In this document: positions 17,754 through 27,190 of the stretch, one piece after another
Layout of the letters: each line of letters begins with the position of its first letter
Numbering within the stretch: the first letter of the stretch is position 1
Source of the DNA: Alphaproteobacteria bacterium
GTDB lineage: Bacteria; Pseudomonadota; Alphaproteobacteria; Micavibrionales; Micavibrionaceae
Length of the DNA: 64,000 bases
Direction: 5' to 3'
Assembly (NCBI GenBank): GCA_009995045.1
Contig: JAACQG010000007.1
Location: 23,849-87,848, forward strand
Program-made: the position numbers and the translations under genes
The notes under the pieces: generated by a model
Databases searched by the model: none
What the model was told of the DNA's origin: nothing
What the model saw: the letters and a program-made list of their open reading frames with translations, nothing else

Positions 17754-17856
17754 CGCCCGAATGGACTTCCCCCTTAAATTTTGAAACCACGTTCAACCAC
17801 AACGCCATGAATCTCATTTTCGTGAGGTGGGTAGAACAACGAGAAAGGTAAACTTT

Positions 17857-19986
17857 ATGTTTAACGTATTTAAAAAAGAAATAGAATTCGGTGGTAAGAC
17901 ACTGACACTCGAGACGGGCAAAGTTGCACGTCAGGCCGATGGTTGTGTGATTGCAACGATTGGTGAAACATCCGTTCTTTGTGCTGTCACTGGCGCAAAA
18001 AGCATTCGCGAAGGGCAGGACTTCTTCCCGCTTTCCGTTCACTACCAAGAAAAAACATATTCCGCAGGTAAAATCCCTGGTGGCTTCTTCAAACGTGAAG
18101 CCCGCCCAAGCGAGAAAGAAACACTCACATCACGTCTTATTGACCGTCCAATCCGCCCGTTGTTCCCGAAAGGCTTCTTGAACGAGGTTCAGGTTGTTTT
18201 GACGGTTATCTCTCATGACCTTGAGAATGACCCAGACATCATTGCACTTGTTGGTGCGTCTGCTGCGCTTACAATTTCCGGTATCCCGTTCATGGGCCCA
18301 ATCGGTGGCGCACGCGTGTGTTATAAAGACGGTGAATACCTCATCAACCCGCCAATGTACGAAGTTGCTGATACTGATCTTGACTTGATCGTTGCAGGTA
18401 CAAAAGAAGGCGTTTTGATGGTTGAATCAGAAGCACAAGAGCTTTCCGAAGAAGTGATGCTCGGCGCGGTTGCTGCTGGTCACAAAGCATATCAGCCTGT
18501 TATCGATGGTATCATTGAGCTTGCTGAGATGTGTGCAAAAGACATGTGGGATATTCCTGAAACACCGAAGGCGATTGTTAAGCTTGAAGCGGATATCAAA
18601 AAAGCATACGCCAAAGATGTTGAAAAAGCGTACGCCATTACAGACAAGCTTGAGCGTCAAGCAGCCGTTGGTGCGGCGCGTGATGCGGCGATTGAGAAAT
18701 ATGCGGATGCGGATAATGGCATTGATGCAAACCTCATCAAATCCAAGTTTAAATCACTTGAAGCGGATGTTGTTCGCGGATCCATCATCAAGACAGGCAA
18801 GCGCATTGACGCACGTGATACGAAGACTGTACGTCCTATCGTATCCGAAGTTGGTATTTTGCCACGTACACATGGTTCTGCGCTCTTCACACGGGGTGAG
18901 ACACAGGCACTTGTGGTTTCCACATTGGGAACTGGTCAAGATGAACAGATCATGGACACGTTAGAAGGCGAATATCGTGAACGCTTCTTGCTTCACTATA
19001 ACTTCCCTCCTTATTCTGTTGGTGAAGCTGGTCGTATGGGCCCTCCAGGTCGTCGTGAAATTGGTCATGGTAAATTGGCTTGGCGCGCGATTCGTCCGCT
19101 CCTTCCGACTGCCGAAGAATTCCCTTATACAATGCGTACAGTGTCAGAGATCACTGAATCTAACGGTTCATCCTCTATGGCGACTGTTTGTGGTACATCG
19201 CTTGCGTTGATGGATGCGGGTGTTCCGCTTAAGGCTCCGGTTGCGGGTATTGCGATGGGCTTGATTAAAGAAGGTAAAGACTTTGCTATTCTGTCTGACA
19301 TTCTTGGTGATGAAGATCATCTTGGCGATATGGACTTTAAAGTTGCGGGTACTGAAAACGGTATTACTGCGCTTCAGATGGACATTAAGATCACATCGAT
19401 CACTGAAGACATCATGACTCAGGCATTGGATCAGGCTAAAGAAGGCCGTATCCATATCCTTGGCGAAATGGCGAAAGCATTGACCGAAGGTCGTTCAGAA
19501 TTGAACGCGAACGCTCCACAAATCGTATCGATTAAAATTCCAGTTGATAAGATCCGTGATGTTATCGGTACTGGCGGTAAAGTTATCCGCGAGATCACTG
19601 AAACAACAGGCGTGAAGATGGATGTTGAAGATGACGGCACAATCAAGGTTGCGGCGGCTAATCAAGAATCAATCGACGCGGCAGTGAAGTGGATTAAAGG
19701 TCTTACGGATGAACCGGAAGTTGGCAAGGTTTACGACGGTAAAGTTGTGAAAACTGTTGATTTTGGTGCGTTTGTAAACTTTATGGGCGCGAAAGACGGT
19801 CTTGTTCATATCTCTGAACTTCAAGATGCACGTACAGCGAATACAACAGATGTTGTGAGCGAAGGCGATGCGGTTAAAGTTCTTCTTATGGGCATTGATG
19901 ATCGCGGCAAGATCAAGCTTTCTATGAAACGTGTTGATCAAGAAACCGGCGAAGAAATCAAAAAAGAAGAAGAAGACGCGGCTTAA
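17857..19986 (+). CDS. pnp: Polyribonucleotide nucleotidyltransferase (PNPase)
   Basis: 709 residues. Trimeric 3'-to-5' phosphorolytic exoribonuclease of the RNA degradosome. Two RNase PH cores (about 10–140 and 310–545, with [12 protein letters not shown] and [19 protein letters not shown]), an internal helical domain, a KH domain (about 550–610, [15 protein letters not shown]) and an S1 domain (about 620–690, [15 protein letters not shown]). The start used is [13 protein letters not shown] at 17857, with AAAGG upstream; a frame beginning 30 bases earlier lacks support. The leader carries a long stem-loop. Confidence 0.96.
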   Translation: MFNVFKKEIEFGGKTLTLETGKVARQADGCVIATIGETSVLCAVTGAKSIREGQDFFPLSVHYQEKTYSAGKIPGGFFKREARPSEKETLTSRLIDRPIRPLFPKGFLNEVQVVLTVISHDLENDPDIIALVGASAALTISGIPFMGPIGGARVCYKDGEYLINPPMYEVADTDLDLIVAGTKEGVLMVESEAQELSEEVMLGAVAAGHKAYQPVIDGIIELAEMCAKDMWDIPETPKAIVKLEADIKKAYAKDVEKAYAITDKLERQAAVGAARDAAIEKYADADNGIDANLIKSKFKSLEADVVRGSIIKTGKRIDARDTKTVRPIVSEVGILPRTHGSALFTRGETQALVVSTLGTGQDEQIMDTLEGEYRERFLLHYNFPPYSVGEAGRMGPPGRREIGHGKLAWRAIRPLLPTAEEFPYTMRTVSEITESNGSSSMATVCGTSLALMDAGVPLKAPVAGIAMGLIKEGKDFAILSDILGDEDHLGDMDFKVAGTENGITALQMDIKITSITEDIMTQALDQAKEGRIHILGEMAKALTEGRSELNANAPQIVSIKIPVDKIRDVIGTGGKVIREITETTGVKMDVEDDGTIKVAAANQESIDAAVKWIKGLTDEPEVGKVYDGKVVKTVDFGAFVNFMGAKDGLVHISELQDARTANTTDVVSEGDAVKVLLMGIDDRGKIKLSMKRVDQETGEEIKKEEEDAA

Positions 19987-20025
19987 TTGTCGCGCCTTTT
20001 GGCTCATTTTACCTTTAGGAATTTT

Positions 20026-20355
20026 ATGACACGCTTTTTAATGATTTCAGCTTCTATCATTGTGTTGTCGGCATGTACGACACAGAACAAGAATGCTGAT
20101 AATTTCGCAACGCAGCTTCAGGCAAAAGGATCCGAGTATTCTCAGATTGCTGATAGCTGGAAAAAAGGTGATGAATTGATTGCTGAAGGTAAGAGCCTTG
20201 TTGAAAGAGGCGAAGATGATATCTCCCGCGGTGAGAAGCTTTTGAAAAAAGGCAATAAAGAGCTTAAAAAGGGAGAATCGCTTATTCGTAGAGGACAGAC
20301 GTTAAAGCAAAACGCTGAATCTTCTTATGAAGCGATCAAACGCCCTACCCTTTAG
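20026..20355 (+). CDS. Lipoprotein with seven glycine-centred heptad repeats
   Basis: 109 residues starting at the ATG preceded by AGGA. A lipoprotein signal peptide ends in LSAC (lipid attachment at C17). Residues 45–93 consist of seven consecutive seven-residue units with glycine at exactly every seventh position (G48, 55, 62, 69, 76, 83, 90), flanked by charged residues and a Leu/Ile/Val. This should form a long amphipathic helix with a glycine stripe. No family recognised. It lies 39 bases after pnp and ends at a strong terminator, so co-transcription with pnp is possible. Confidence 0.8.
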   Translation: MTRFLMISASIIVLSACTTQNKNADNFATQLQAKGSEYSQIADSWKKGDELIAEGKSLVERGEDDISRGEKLLKKGNKELKKGESLIRRGQTLKQNAESSYEAIKRPTL

Positions 20356-20377
20356 GCACTATAAATACCATCAATTT

Positions 20378-20407
20378 AAGGCGCTTTTTGTAAAGGCGCC
20401 TTTTTTT
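20378..20407 (+). terminator. Rho-independent terminator
   Basis: AAGGCGC (20378–20384) pairs with GCGCCTT (20396–20402), 11-base loop, followed by a T-run to 20407. It ends the pnp/lipoprotein unit. Confidence 0.88.
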
Positions 20408-20423
20408 ATGTTTGATGTGATCT

Positions 20424-20822
20424 ATGTTATTATTAGATATGTTAAGTCAAGATATTCATCCCGCGCGTCGTGCGTTTCGTAAAGCATTGCTTGCCCTGAT
20501 GGGGTTAAGTTTTGTGTTCTTATTATTTGTGGTTGGTTTGCGCATCCATTATCGCGATGGACGCATTGAAGGCCCCGTTCAAACGGCCTTATTTGAGGCG
20601 GATGTTCTTCAACATAAAGCACGGGCATTTGTCGGCGATGACGAAGAGGACATGGTTGTTATTAATTCGCTGCTCCAGCTCAGTGTTTTCTCGCCTATTT
20701 ACACCTATGCGGGAATTGAGATGCTGGAGAAGAAAGCCGAGACGGGATATTATCCTGCGGTTATCCGCAATGAGGAAATCCAGACGCTTATTGGACGTCG
20801 CCCTGTACAAGCGCAGCCATAA
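20424..20822 (+). CDS. Single-span membrane protein, unknown function
   Basis: 132 residues. One membrane segment at about 22–40 (ALLALMGLSFVFLLFVVGL) preceded by basic residues, so the C-terminal ~90 residues probably face the periplasm. The soluble part is unremarkable and no domain is recognised. The start is uncertain: ATG 20424 or ATG 20439 (MLSQDIHP); neither has a clear ribosome binding site. It lies directly after a terminator, so a promoter must be close to or within the terminator region. Confidence 0.6.
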   Translation: MLLLDMLSQDIHPARRAFRKALLALMGLSFVFLLFVVGLRIHYRDGRIEGPVQTALFEADVLQHKARAFVGDDEEDMVVINSLLQLSVFSPIYTYAGIEMLEKKAETGYYPAVIRNEEIQTLIGRRPVQAQP

Positions 20823-20857
20823 CCTTTATAAAATTCAACATGATTTAGAATTGCTTT

Positions 20858-20877
20858 TATAGGAAATTTATCCTATA
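20858..20877. promoter_or_regulatory. Palindrome TATAGGA-N6-TCCTATA
   Basis: Perfect seven-base arms (20858–20864 and 20871–20877), 64 bases before the GDPD gene. A near copy with the same geometry occurs at 38691–38710. It may be a regulator binding site. Confidence 0.4.
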
Positions 20878-20941
20878 ATTTTGCGTGTTCTGGCCTTTAT
20901 TTTGATGAGAGGCCGCCTTAAAACAAAGTGAAAGAATAATC

Positions 20942-21700
20942 ATGGCACTTATACTCCCCAACATTATTGGACATCGCGGATGCGCGGGATATGCACCGGA
21001 AAACACGCTTGAGGGCATCCATACGGCGGCGGATATGGGCGTTGAGTGGGTTGAGCTTGATGTGAAGCTGACCAAAGACCAAGTGCCGATTATCTTTCAT
21101 GACGACGATGCTGGGCGCACGACCGACACAACAGGGCCAATCGCGCTCATGACATATGATGAAATTCGCGAATTGGACGCGGGTAGCTGGTTTGGCGAAA
21201 GTTTTATCGGTGCGAAAATTCCTACTCTTGAAGAGGCGGTTGATGTTTTGATTGAGCGCGGTTTGGGTGTAAATTTCGAGATTAAGCCCTGCCCGTCGCG
21301 GGAAAAAGAAACGGCGGAAGCCGCGCTTGATATCCTATCCACCATTTGGGATGACCATGATAAATTGCTCATTTCATCCTTCTCGCATGTATCCTTGGAA
21401 GTGGCGTTTGATATGGCGGAGACTTGGAATCGTGGTTTTTTGCTGCCCGATTCTGAATCCGAAGTCTGGATGGACAATTGGGAAGAATTGGCGAAATATT
21501 TGAAAGTGTCCTCGATTAACCTCAACGGTAACACCGCCACGCGCGATCAGGTTGAAGCGGCGCTTGATTTGGACGTGCCCGTTCTGGCCTACACGATCAA
21601 CGAACCTGATCGTGGACGTTTCCTACAGGCATGGGGCGTGGATGGGTTCTTTAGTGACGTGCCAGATGTGTTGCAGGAAACGTTATTTGTGGTGCATTAA
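20942..21700 (+). CDS. ugpQ: Glycerophosphodiester phosphodiesterase
   Basis: 252 residues, cytoplasmic GDPD of the TIM-barrel family; hydrolyses glycerophosphodiesters to glycerol-3-phosphate and alcohol. Catalytic and metal residues are visible: IGHRGCAGYAPENTLEG near the N-terminus (HRG and ENT), VELDVKLTKDQVPIIFHDD (ExD and the catalytic His), and NFEIKP in the middle. C-terminal GVDGFFSDVPD is typical. No signal peptide. Its function would be phospholipid head-group recycling. The symbol is by family; a dedicated ugp transport operon is not seen here. Confidence 0.9.
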   Translation: MALILPNIIGHRGCAGYAPENTLEGIHTAADMGVEWVELDVKLTKDQVPIIFHDDDAGRTTDTTGPIALMTYDEIRELDAGSWFGESFIGAKIPTLEEAVDVLIERGLGVNFEIKPCPSREKETAEAALDILSTIWDDHDKLLISSFSHVSLEVAFDMAETWNRGFLLPDSESEVWMDNWEELAKYLKVSSINLNGNTATRDQVEAALDLDVPVLAYTINEPDRGRFLQAWGVDGFFSDVPDVLQETLFVVH

Positions 21701-21770
21701 AAGTTAAGCGCTACATTTCACTCACATTATTTCGACATAACGATGCGCAGTATTTTGGCTGGTTGAGGAT

Positions 21771-22568
21771 TTAAAGCTCATCCAACTGTGCATGCGGGGC
21801 CATGCCCATGGCGTTGAAACCGCAATCGACGTAGTGGATTTCTCCTGTGACTGCGGATGATAAATCGGACATGAGGTAGAGGGCGGTTCCGCCAAGCTCG
21901 TCAAGTTCAACCGGGCGGCGAAGTGGGCTTGTTAGGTTGCAATATTTGAAAGTCTTACGGCTTCCACCGATCACTGCGCCCGCGAGGGTTCTCATTGGCC
22001 CTGCGCTGATGGCGTTCACGCGGATATTGTCGGGGCCGAGATCGGCAGCGAGGTAACGTGTGGATGCCTCAAGCGCGGCTTTTGCAACGCCCATGACGTT
22101 GTAATTGGGCATGACTTTTTCTGCGCCGTAATAGGTAAGCGTGACTGCGCTTCCGCCATCTGTCATCAAATCTTTCGCGCGATGCATCACGGATGTGAAG
22201 CTGTAGCACGAGATATGCATGGTTTTGAGGAAGTTTTCGAGGGTTGTATCGACGTAGCGTCCCTGAAGTTCGTTCTTGTCGGAATATGCAATGGCATGAA
22301 TCACGAAATCTAGTTTGCCCCATTTGTCTTTGAGGGTTGCGAATAGATCATCCAGCCCCGCTTCGGATGTTACGTCGCAATCGATCAGGATATCGGAGCC
22401 AAGGCTTGCAGCAAGTGGTTTTACGCGTTTTCCGAAAGCTTCTCCCTGATAGGTGAAAGCGAGTTCCGCGCCAGCTGCGTGTAATGATTTCGCCATGCCC
22501 CATGCGATCGAGTGGTCATTGGCGACACCCATAACCAGGCCGCGTTTACCCTTCATTAGTTCATTCAT
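21771..22568 (-). CDS. fabI: Enoyl-[acyl-carrier-protein] reductase (NADH)
   Basis: 265 residues of the short-chain dehydrogenase family; last step of each fatty-acid elongation cycle. Shows GVANDHSIAWGMA (FabI-type NAD-binding start), the FabI substrate motif with Tyr and Lys (YGAEKVMPNYNVMGVAK), and the C-terminal DLSSAVTGEIHYVDCGFN. It is the usual target of diazaborines and triclosan in this family. It is the last gene of fabA-fabB-fabI, four bases after fabB. Confidence 0.95.
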   Translation of the reverse strand: MNELMKGKRGLVMGVANDHSIAWGMAKSLHAAGAELAFTYQGEAFGKRVKPLAASLGSDILIDCDVTSEAGLDDLFATLKDKWGKLDFVIHAIAYSDKNELQGRYVDTTLENFLKTMHISCYSFTSVMHRAKDLMTDGGSAVTLTYYGAEKVMPNYNVMGVAKAALEASTRYLAADLGPDNIRVNAISAGPMRTLAGAVIGGSRKTFKYCNLTSPLRRPVELDELGGTALYLMSDLSSAVTGEIHYVDCGFNAMGMAPHAQLDEL

Positions 22569-22572
22569 ATTT

Positions 22573-23799
22573 TTAATCCTCGTATCGGCTCATGGCCAAT
22601 GTGCAGTTAGTGCCCCCGAACCCGAACGAGTTTGAGATCAATGTTTCATGTTTTACGTTATCAATGCGTTCGCGTGCGATTGGCATGCCTTTTGCGCCCT
22701 CGTCCAGTTCTTCGATATTGATACTGGGGCAGACAAAATCGTTTTTGAGCATGAGCAAGCTGTAGATGGTTTCTTGTACGCCTGTACCGCCCAATGAGTG
22801 GCCGGTCATGGATTTTGTTGCGCTGATATGCGGCATATCTTGGTCGCGCGGCTCGAACACTTCGCGCACTGCGTTGAGTTCAGTAATGTCGCCCGCAGGT
22901 GTGGATGTGCCGTGGGTGTTGATATATGTCACGGGGGTTTTGACCGTGGATAATGCCTGGTTCATGCAGCGGACTGCGCCCTCGCCGCTTGGTGCGACCA
23001 TGTCTGCGCCATCCGATGTTGCGCCGTAACCAGTGATTTCGGCATAGATTTTTGCGCCGCGGGCTTTTGCGTGCTCAAGCTCCTCAAGGACGACGATGCC
23101 GCCGCCGCCAGCAATCACAAAACCATCACGGTTTGCATCATATGCGCGTGCGGCTTTTGTCGGGGTATCGTTATATTTGGATGACATTGCGCCCATGGCG
23201 TCGAACAGGACGGATAATGTCCAGTCCAGCTCTTCTCCACCACCTGCGAACATGACGTCTTGTTTGCCCCACTGGATCAATTCCGTCGCGTTGCCGATGC
23301 AATGCGCCGATGTTGAGCATGCGGATGAGATTGAGTAATTCACGCCTTTGATTTCGAAATTTGTTGCGGCGGTGGCGGATGTGGTTGAGCACATTGCCTT
23401 TGGCACAGCGAATGGGCCGACGCGTTTAGGGCTTTTTTCACGGGTGATATCGGCGGCGGCGACTTGGGCGCGTGTGGATGGCCCGCCAGAACCTACGATA
23501 ATGCCTGTGCGTTCATTCGAGATATCGGATTTTTCCAATCCAGCATCTTTGATTGCTTGCTCCATTGAGAGATGCGTATACGCCGCGGCGTCACCCATAA
23601 AGCGGAAAAGGCGTTTGTCGATAGCGGCGGCCAGATCGATGTCGGGCTTTCCGTGTACCTGTGAGCGGAAACCCAATTCAGCATATTCGGGTGAGGCCGT
23701 AATGCCGGATTTACCGTCTTTTAAGCTGACGAGGACTTCGTCTTGGTTGTTTCCGATGCACGATACAATTCCGATTCCTGTGATAACGACGCGTCTCAT
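22573..23799 (-). CDS. fabB: 3-oxoacyl-[acyl-carrier-protein] synthase I
   Basis: 408 residues, condensing enzyme needed for unsaturated fatty-acid elongation together with FabA. The catalytic Cys is C161 in [13 protein letters not shown]; the two histidines lie in [11 protein letters not shown] and [10 protein letters not shown]; the C-terminal [14 protein letters not shown] is typical. Fits FabB rather than FabF because it is paired with fabA. Four bases separate it from fabA and four from fabI, so the three are one operon. Confidence 0.95.
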   Translation of the reverse strand: MRRVVITGIGIVSCIGNNQDEVLVSLKDGKSGITASPEYAELGFRSQVHGKPDIDLAAAIDKRLFRFMGDAAAYTHLSMEQAIKDAGLEKSDISNERTGIIVGSGGPSTRAQVAAADITREKSPKRVGPFAVPKAMCSTTSATAATNFEIKGVNYSISSACSTSAHCIGNATELIQWGKQDVMFAGGGEELDWTLSVLFDAMGAMSSKYNDTPTKAARAYDANRDGFVIAGGGGIVVLEELEHAKARGAKIYAEITGYGATSDGADMVAPSGEGAVRCMNQALSTVKTPVTYINTHGTSTPAGDITELNAVREVFEPRDQDMPHISATKSMTGHSLGGTGVQETIYSLLMLKNDFVCPSINIEELDEGAKGMPIARERIDNVKHETLISNSFGFGGTNCTLAMSRYED

Positions 23800-23803
23800 G
23801 GCA

Positions 23804-24331
23804 TTAGCCTTCCTTGTTAGCCGAATTATCGAAGAGGCCGACTTTCATGTCGGTGACTTCAAAGGCGGTTTTACCGTCTACCTCAACATGGCCGTCAGCA
23901 ACGCCCATGACAAGGCGGCGGTTGATGAAACGTTTGATGTTCACGGTATATGTGACTAATTTTGCGGATGGCAGAATTTGTTCGGTCAGTTTGACTTCGC
24001 CTACGCCCAATGCACGCCCTGATCCTTTTGCGCCTGTCCAGCCCATCCAAAACCCTGTGAGCTGCCAAAGAGCGTCGAGGCCGAGACAACCGGGCATGAC
24101 CGGGTCGCCTTTGAAATGACAATCGAAGAACCAGAGATCGGGTTTGACGTCTAATTCCGCAACAACCTGCCCTTTGGCATGCTCGCCACCTTCATCCGCG
24201 ATATGCGTGATGCGGTCGAACATCAACATGTTCGGTAGCGGAAGTTGCGCGTTGCCGGGGCCAAACATTTTGCCCTCGCCGCAGGTTAGGATTTCTTCGT
24301 ATGTGTAGCTCGACTTTTGTGTGAAACTCAT
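23804..24331 (-). CDS. fabA: 3-hydroxydecanoyl-ACP dehydratase/isomerase
   Basis: 175 residues, hot-dog fold. Introduces the cis double bond at C10 for anaerobic unsaturated fatty-acid synthesis. Active-site His72 in [15 protein letters not shown] and Asp86 in [12 protein letters not shown] are both present, and [11 protein letters not shown] precedes them. First gene of fabA-fabB-fabI. Its promoter region contains a clear inverted repeat. In many Alphaproteobacteria a Fur-type gene (irr) is upstream of fabA; here the only Fur-family gene is 15 kb away. Confidence 0.95.
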   Translation of the reverse strand: MSFTQKSSYTYEEILTCGEGKMFGPGNAQLPLPNMLMFDRITHIADEGGEHAKGQVVAELDVKPDLWFFDCHFKGDPVMPGCLGLDALWQLTGFWMGWTGAKGSGRALGVGEVKLTEQILPSAKLVTYTVNIKRFINRRLVMGVADGHVEVDGKTAFEVTDMKVGLFDNSANKEG

Positions 24332-24348
24332 GGCTATCCTGTTTTGTT

Positions 24349-24393
24349 CATTGAAACCACCATAGTTATAGGCGTTTCAATGCGCTCTCGCAA
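24349..24393 (-). promoter_or_regulatory. fabA operon promoter with flanking inverted repeat
   Basis: On the − strand TTGCGA (24393–24388), a 17-base spacer and TATAAC (24370–24365). A perfect nine-base inverted repeat, CATTGAAAC (24349–24357) and GTTTCAATG (24374–24382), flanks the −10 with 16 bases between the arms. This is a good candidate operator for a fatty-acid regulator; the regulator is unknown. Confidence 0.5.
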
Positions 24394-24466
24394 CCATTGG
24401 AAAGGCATATTTTACGGTTATTCAACACGTAATTAACAATATTATAGAGGGGGAATTATCGGCGCA

Positions 24467-25441
24467 TTAATATGTCGCGACGCTGTGGGTCATGCAGACG
24501 GATTTATAGGTCTCTGACATTGCGGACATGGCAAGCGGCTTGGCGATTGCGGGTTCGATTTCAGGAATCTCTCCACCTGCGGCAACGGCAACCATGCGTC
24601 CGGCGGCTTTGGCGAGGCAGATTGATTGGAAATAGTGATCGTCAATTTTAAGGGCGTCGAAAAAGGCGGCGCAATATGGTTCAATCCCGAAGATCAAATC
24701 AATGGGCGCATTGACGGGTATGTCATTGGCAGGAAGGCCAAAACGCCAGTCACTGCCCGCGGGCACACCTAAACGTACGGCTTCTTGTGTCATGACGTAC
24801 GCGATGCGATCAAGATTTTCAGGGACATCAGAGCCGCTAAATATTTCGCAGTATTCTGCCTGCAGGGATATGGCGAGGCGACGTCCCGATACGGCGGATA
24901 ATGACGCGATGCATTCTTGCAGACCCCAGCCCTCGCCCGCGACTTTTTCCTCAATAACCACATCGCATAATTCTTGGGCAGCGATTTCGAACACCATGCA
25001 GCGCATTGCGCATTCAGCCAGCAAGCGAAGCGTTTCTTCGCGTGACTGTCCGTCTTCTTCCCAGCTGACGATGATGTTGTGGATGATGGTGATGATTAAA
25101 TCATGGAATTCATATGCGCAGTCGAGCCAATCTTCGAATAATGCGCGGGCGGCTAATCTGCCGCGTTCGGTTTCGCAGTCGATGATATTCGCGGGCGGCA
25201 ATGCATTGATATCAAGATCACCCGCAAGAGGCTCCGCGCCTAAAAGTTCGGAAAGCTTTGACAGCCCGGCCATCATGGCTTCGTCGGGTTTTTCGAAAAC
25301 GAGATATGTTTCAACCAACACGCCAGCCATATGCTGGATGACCATCATCGCATCCGTGCCGCGATCCTTATCGGTCGCGAGGGAAATGATGTCTTTATAG
25401 AGACGCGCCCCCATGTCGGGTTTGTTGGTTAAAGCGAACAT
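24467..25441 (-). CDS. Hypothetical soluble protein
   Basis: 324 residues, mostly helical by composition, with many cysteines (AECAMRCMVFEIAAQELC) but no signal peptide or membrane segment. No domain recognised; a long cytoplasmic all-alpha protein is the best description. It is a single gene: fabA lies downstream on the same strand after 135 bases, and upstream is a 170-base gap with two perfect DnaA boxes. On the − strand TTGTGG–17 bases–TAAAAT (25473–25445) could be its promoter, but the start site would then coincide with the annotated ATG, so the true start may be a few codons later. Confidence 0.65.
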   Translation of the reverse strand: MFALTNKPDMGARLYKDIISLATDKDRGTDAMMVIQHMAGVLVETYLVFEKPDEAMMAGLSKLSELLGAEPLAGDLDINALPPANIIDCETERGRLAARALFEDWLDCAYEFHDLIITIIHNIIVSWEEDGQSREETLRLLAECAMRCMVFEIAAQELCDVVIEEKVAGEGWGLQECIASLSAVSGRRLAISLQAEYCEIFSGSDVPENLDRIAYVMTQEAVRLGVPAGSDWRFGLPANDIPVNAPIDLIFGIEPYCAAFFDALKIDDHYFQSICLAKAAGRMVAVAAGGEIPEIEPAIAKPLAMSAMSETYKSVCMTHSVATY

Positions 25442-25478
25442 AAAATTTTAATTCTTGGAAGACTTGCCCACAAGGATT

Positions 25479-25499
25479 TGTGGATAAGTGTGTGGATAA
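25479..25499 (+). promoter_or_regulatory. Two perfect DnaA boxes
   Basis: TGTGGATAA occurs at 25479–25487 and again at 25491–25499, same orientation, starts 12 bases apart. Both are perfect copies of the DnaA 9-mer complement. They lie just upstream of the putative promoter of the hypothetical gene ending at 25441. Two sites alone do not make an origin. Confidence 0.55.
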
Positions 25500-25611
25500 T
25501 CAGTGAAAGACACGGCGGAATGCCGATATCAATAAAGGTAATCGAATTTGATTCTGGGGTAAATAGCTTTCTTTCAAATAAATTTGGGGAGAAGGGAAAT
25601 ATTAGCCTTCA

Positions 25612-26124
25612 TTAATCTTCGATGATCTCATTCGGGTATACGCCCCAAAGATTCTCTTTGGTGATCCATCCCTTATATCCTGAGGCCTCGACATTGCACC
25701 AAAGAGCGTCGCATTCTTCGATTTGGACAATTACGTTTGGCTCTAATAAAGCGATGAGGCGGCTATCCAATTCGGGTTTGCGAAAGAGTGAGACGGTGTC
25801 ATTGGATTGAACCATGGCGTTACGGCGTCCGGATAACAATGATTTATGGATCCAGCCCACCTGCCCTTCGAAATCACGGATTTTGCGCCAGTGGTCAAAT
25901 TCTAATGTGATCTCGACCGGCAATCCTGATCGCTTATAGACCCATTGGATCGGATATTTTGTTCCCGGCCCCGCGCGTACGTATGCTTCGCCGGATGCAA
26001 TGGTGACAAAGCGTGGCAAGGGATAGGTTGTGGAGCGGAATGGGTTGTCTTTATCCGATGCCGCATCTTGGGGGAATGCGGGGGTTGATAGGAAAAGCAT
26101 GGCGATAAGGAGTAAAAATCTCAT
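25612..26124 (-). CDS. Secreted bacterial SH3-domain protein
   Basis: 170 residues. Signal peptide MRFLLLIAMLFLSTPAFPQ, then two SH3_3-like repeats: ASGEAYVRAGPGTKYP to QVGWIHKSLLSG (about 43–100), and NDTVSLFRKPELDSRLI to YKGWITKENLWG (about 108–162). Such modules bind peptidoglycan or other cell-wall parts in the periplasm. No catalytic domain is attached, so it is likely an adaptor or targeting factor. It is divergent from dusA with a 48-base shared upstream region. Confidence 0.85.
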   Translation of the reverse strand: MRFLLLIAMLFLSTPAFPQDAASDKDNPFRSTTYPLPRFVTIASGEAYVRAGPGTKYPIQWVYKRSGLPVEITLEFDHWRKIRDFEGQVGWIHKSLLSGRRNAMVQSNDTVSLFRKPELDSRLIALLEPNVIVQIEECDALWCNVEASGYKGWITKENLWGVYPNEIIED

Positions 26125-26172
26125 GCTTGTTTTTACCGCATCCTGTACATCTGGTGCAATGCGTATTATTTA

Positions 26173-27177
26173 ATGCGCATGAATAAAGATTTTGAAATAT
26201 CGGTTGCGCCGATGATGGATTGGACGGACAGGCATTGTCGCTATTTTCATCGCCTGATTAGCCCGCATGCAAAATTGTATACCGAAATGGTGACGGCGGG
26301 CGCATTGATCCATGGTGATGCAGCGCGGTTTTTGCGCTTTGATAAGGCGGAGCATCCTGTTGCCCTGCAGCTTGGTGGATCTGACGAGGCTCCCCTCGCC
26401 CGCTCTGCGGAGATGGGGGCGGCGCATGGATATGATGAGATTAACCTCAATTGCGGCTGTCCGAGTGACCGTGTGCAAAGCGGCAGTTTTGGCGCATGTT
26501 TGATGAACGAACCTGCGCATGTCGCCGCCTGTATTGGCGCGATGATTGATGCGGTGGATATTCCCGTGACGGTGAAATGCCGCATCGGGATAGACAAAGA
26601 AGACAGCTTCGAATTTCTTGATCGGTTTGTGGGCACAATTGCGGATAAGGGGTGTAAAACTTTTATTATCCACGCCCGCAGCGCTTGGCTTAAAGGGTTA
26701 TCCCCCAAGGAAAACCGCGATGTTCCACCGCTTAATTATGCGCGTGTGCATGAGGTGAAAGAAAAATATCCCGAGTTGAGGATTATTCTAAATGGCGGCG
26801 TGACGCAGATGACGCGGATTGAAGAGGCCGAGGGGCTCGATGGGGTTATGATTGGGCGGGAGGCTTATCAAAATCCGTATTGGCTCGCGGAGGTTGAGCG
26901 TAAAATATTTGGCAATCATGAGGTTTTAGGGCGCGATAAGATTGCGCGCGCGATGATCCCTTACATTGAGCGGCAAGCGGCGGAATTTGATACGCCCGTT
27001 AAATCGATCACGCGTCATATGATGGGGCTTTATCATCATCAACCGGGCGCGAAACATTGGCGGCGAGCGCTTAGCAATTATCCGTATGAAGACGGCGCGG
27101 GCAGTGAGGTGATTGAAAAAGCCATTGCCGATAAAGACGCCGCCGTAAAAGTGCATGCCGACGCACGTAAAGAGTGA
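26173..27177 (+). CDS. dusA: tRNA-dihydrouridine(20/20a) synthase
   Basis: 334 residues, FMN-dependent reductase of U20/U20a in the tRNA D-loop. Begins with SVAPMMDWTDRHCRYFHR, typical for DusA; the catalytic cysteine is in NLNCGCPSDRVQ; HARSAWLKGLSPKENR and LNGGVTQM follow; GLYHHQPGAKHWRR at the C-terminus is the DusA signature. Followed after 13 bases by an unknown gene on the same strand. Confidence 0.94.
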   Translation: MRMNKDFEISVAPMMDWTDRHCRYFHRLISPHAKLYTEMVTAGALIHGDAARFLRFDKAEHPVALQLGGSDEAPLARSAEMGAAHGYDEINLNCGCPSDRVQSGSFGACLMNEPAHVAACIGAMIDAVDIPVTVKCRIGIDKEDSFEFLDRFVGTIADKGCKTFIIHARSAWLKGLSPKENRDVPPLNYARVHEVKEKYPELRIILNGGVTQMTRIEEAEGLDGVMIGREAYQNPYWLAEVERKIFGNHEVLGRDKIARAMIPYIERQAAEFDTPVKSITRHMMGLYHHQPGAKHWRRALSNYPYEDGAGSEVIEKAIADKDAAVKVHADARKE

Positions 27178-27190
27178 TAAACTCAATTGT

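Noticed and set aside
25442-25611. Replication origin
   Set aside because: Only two DnaA boxes, no AT-rich unwinding element with further boxes, and none of the usual origin neighbours.
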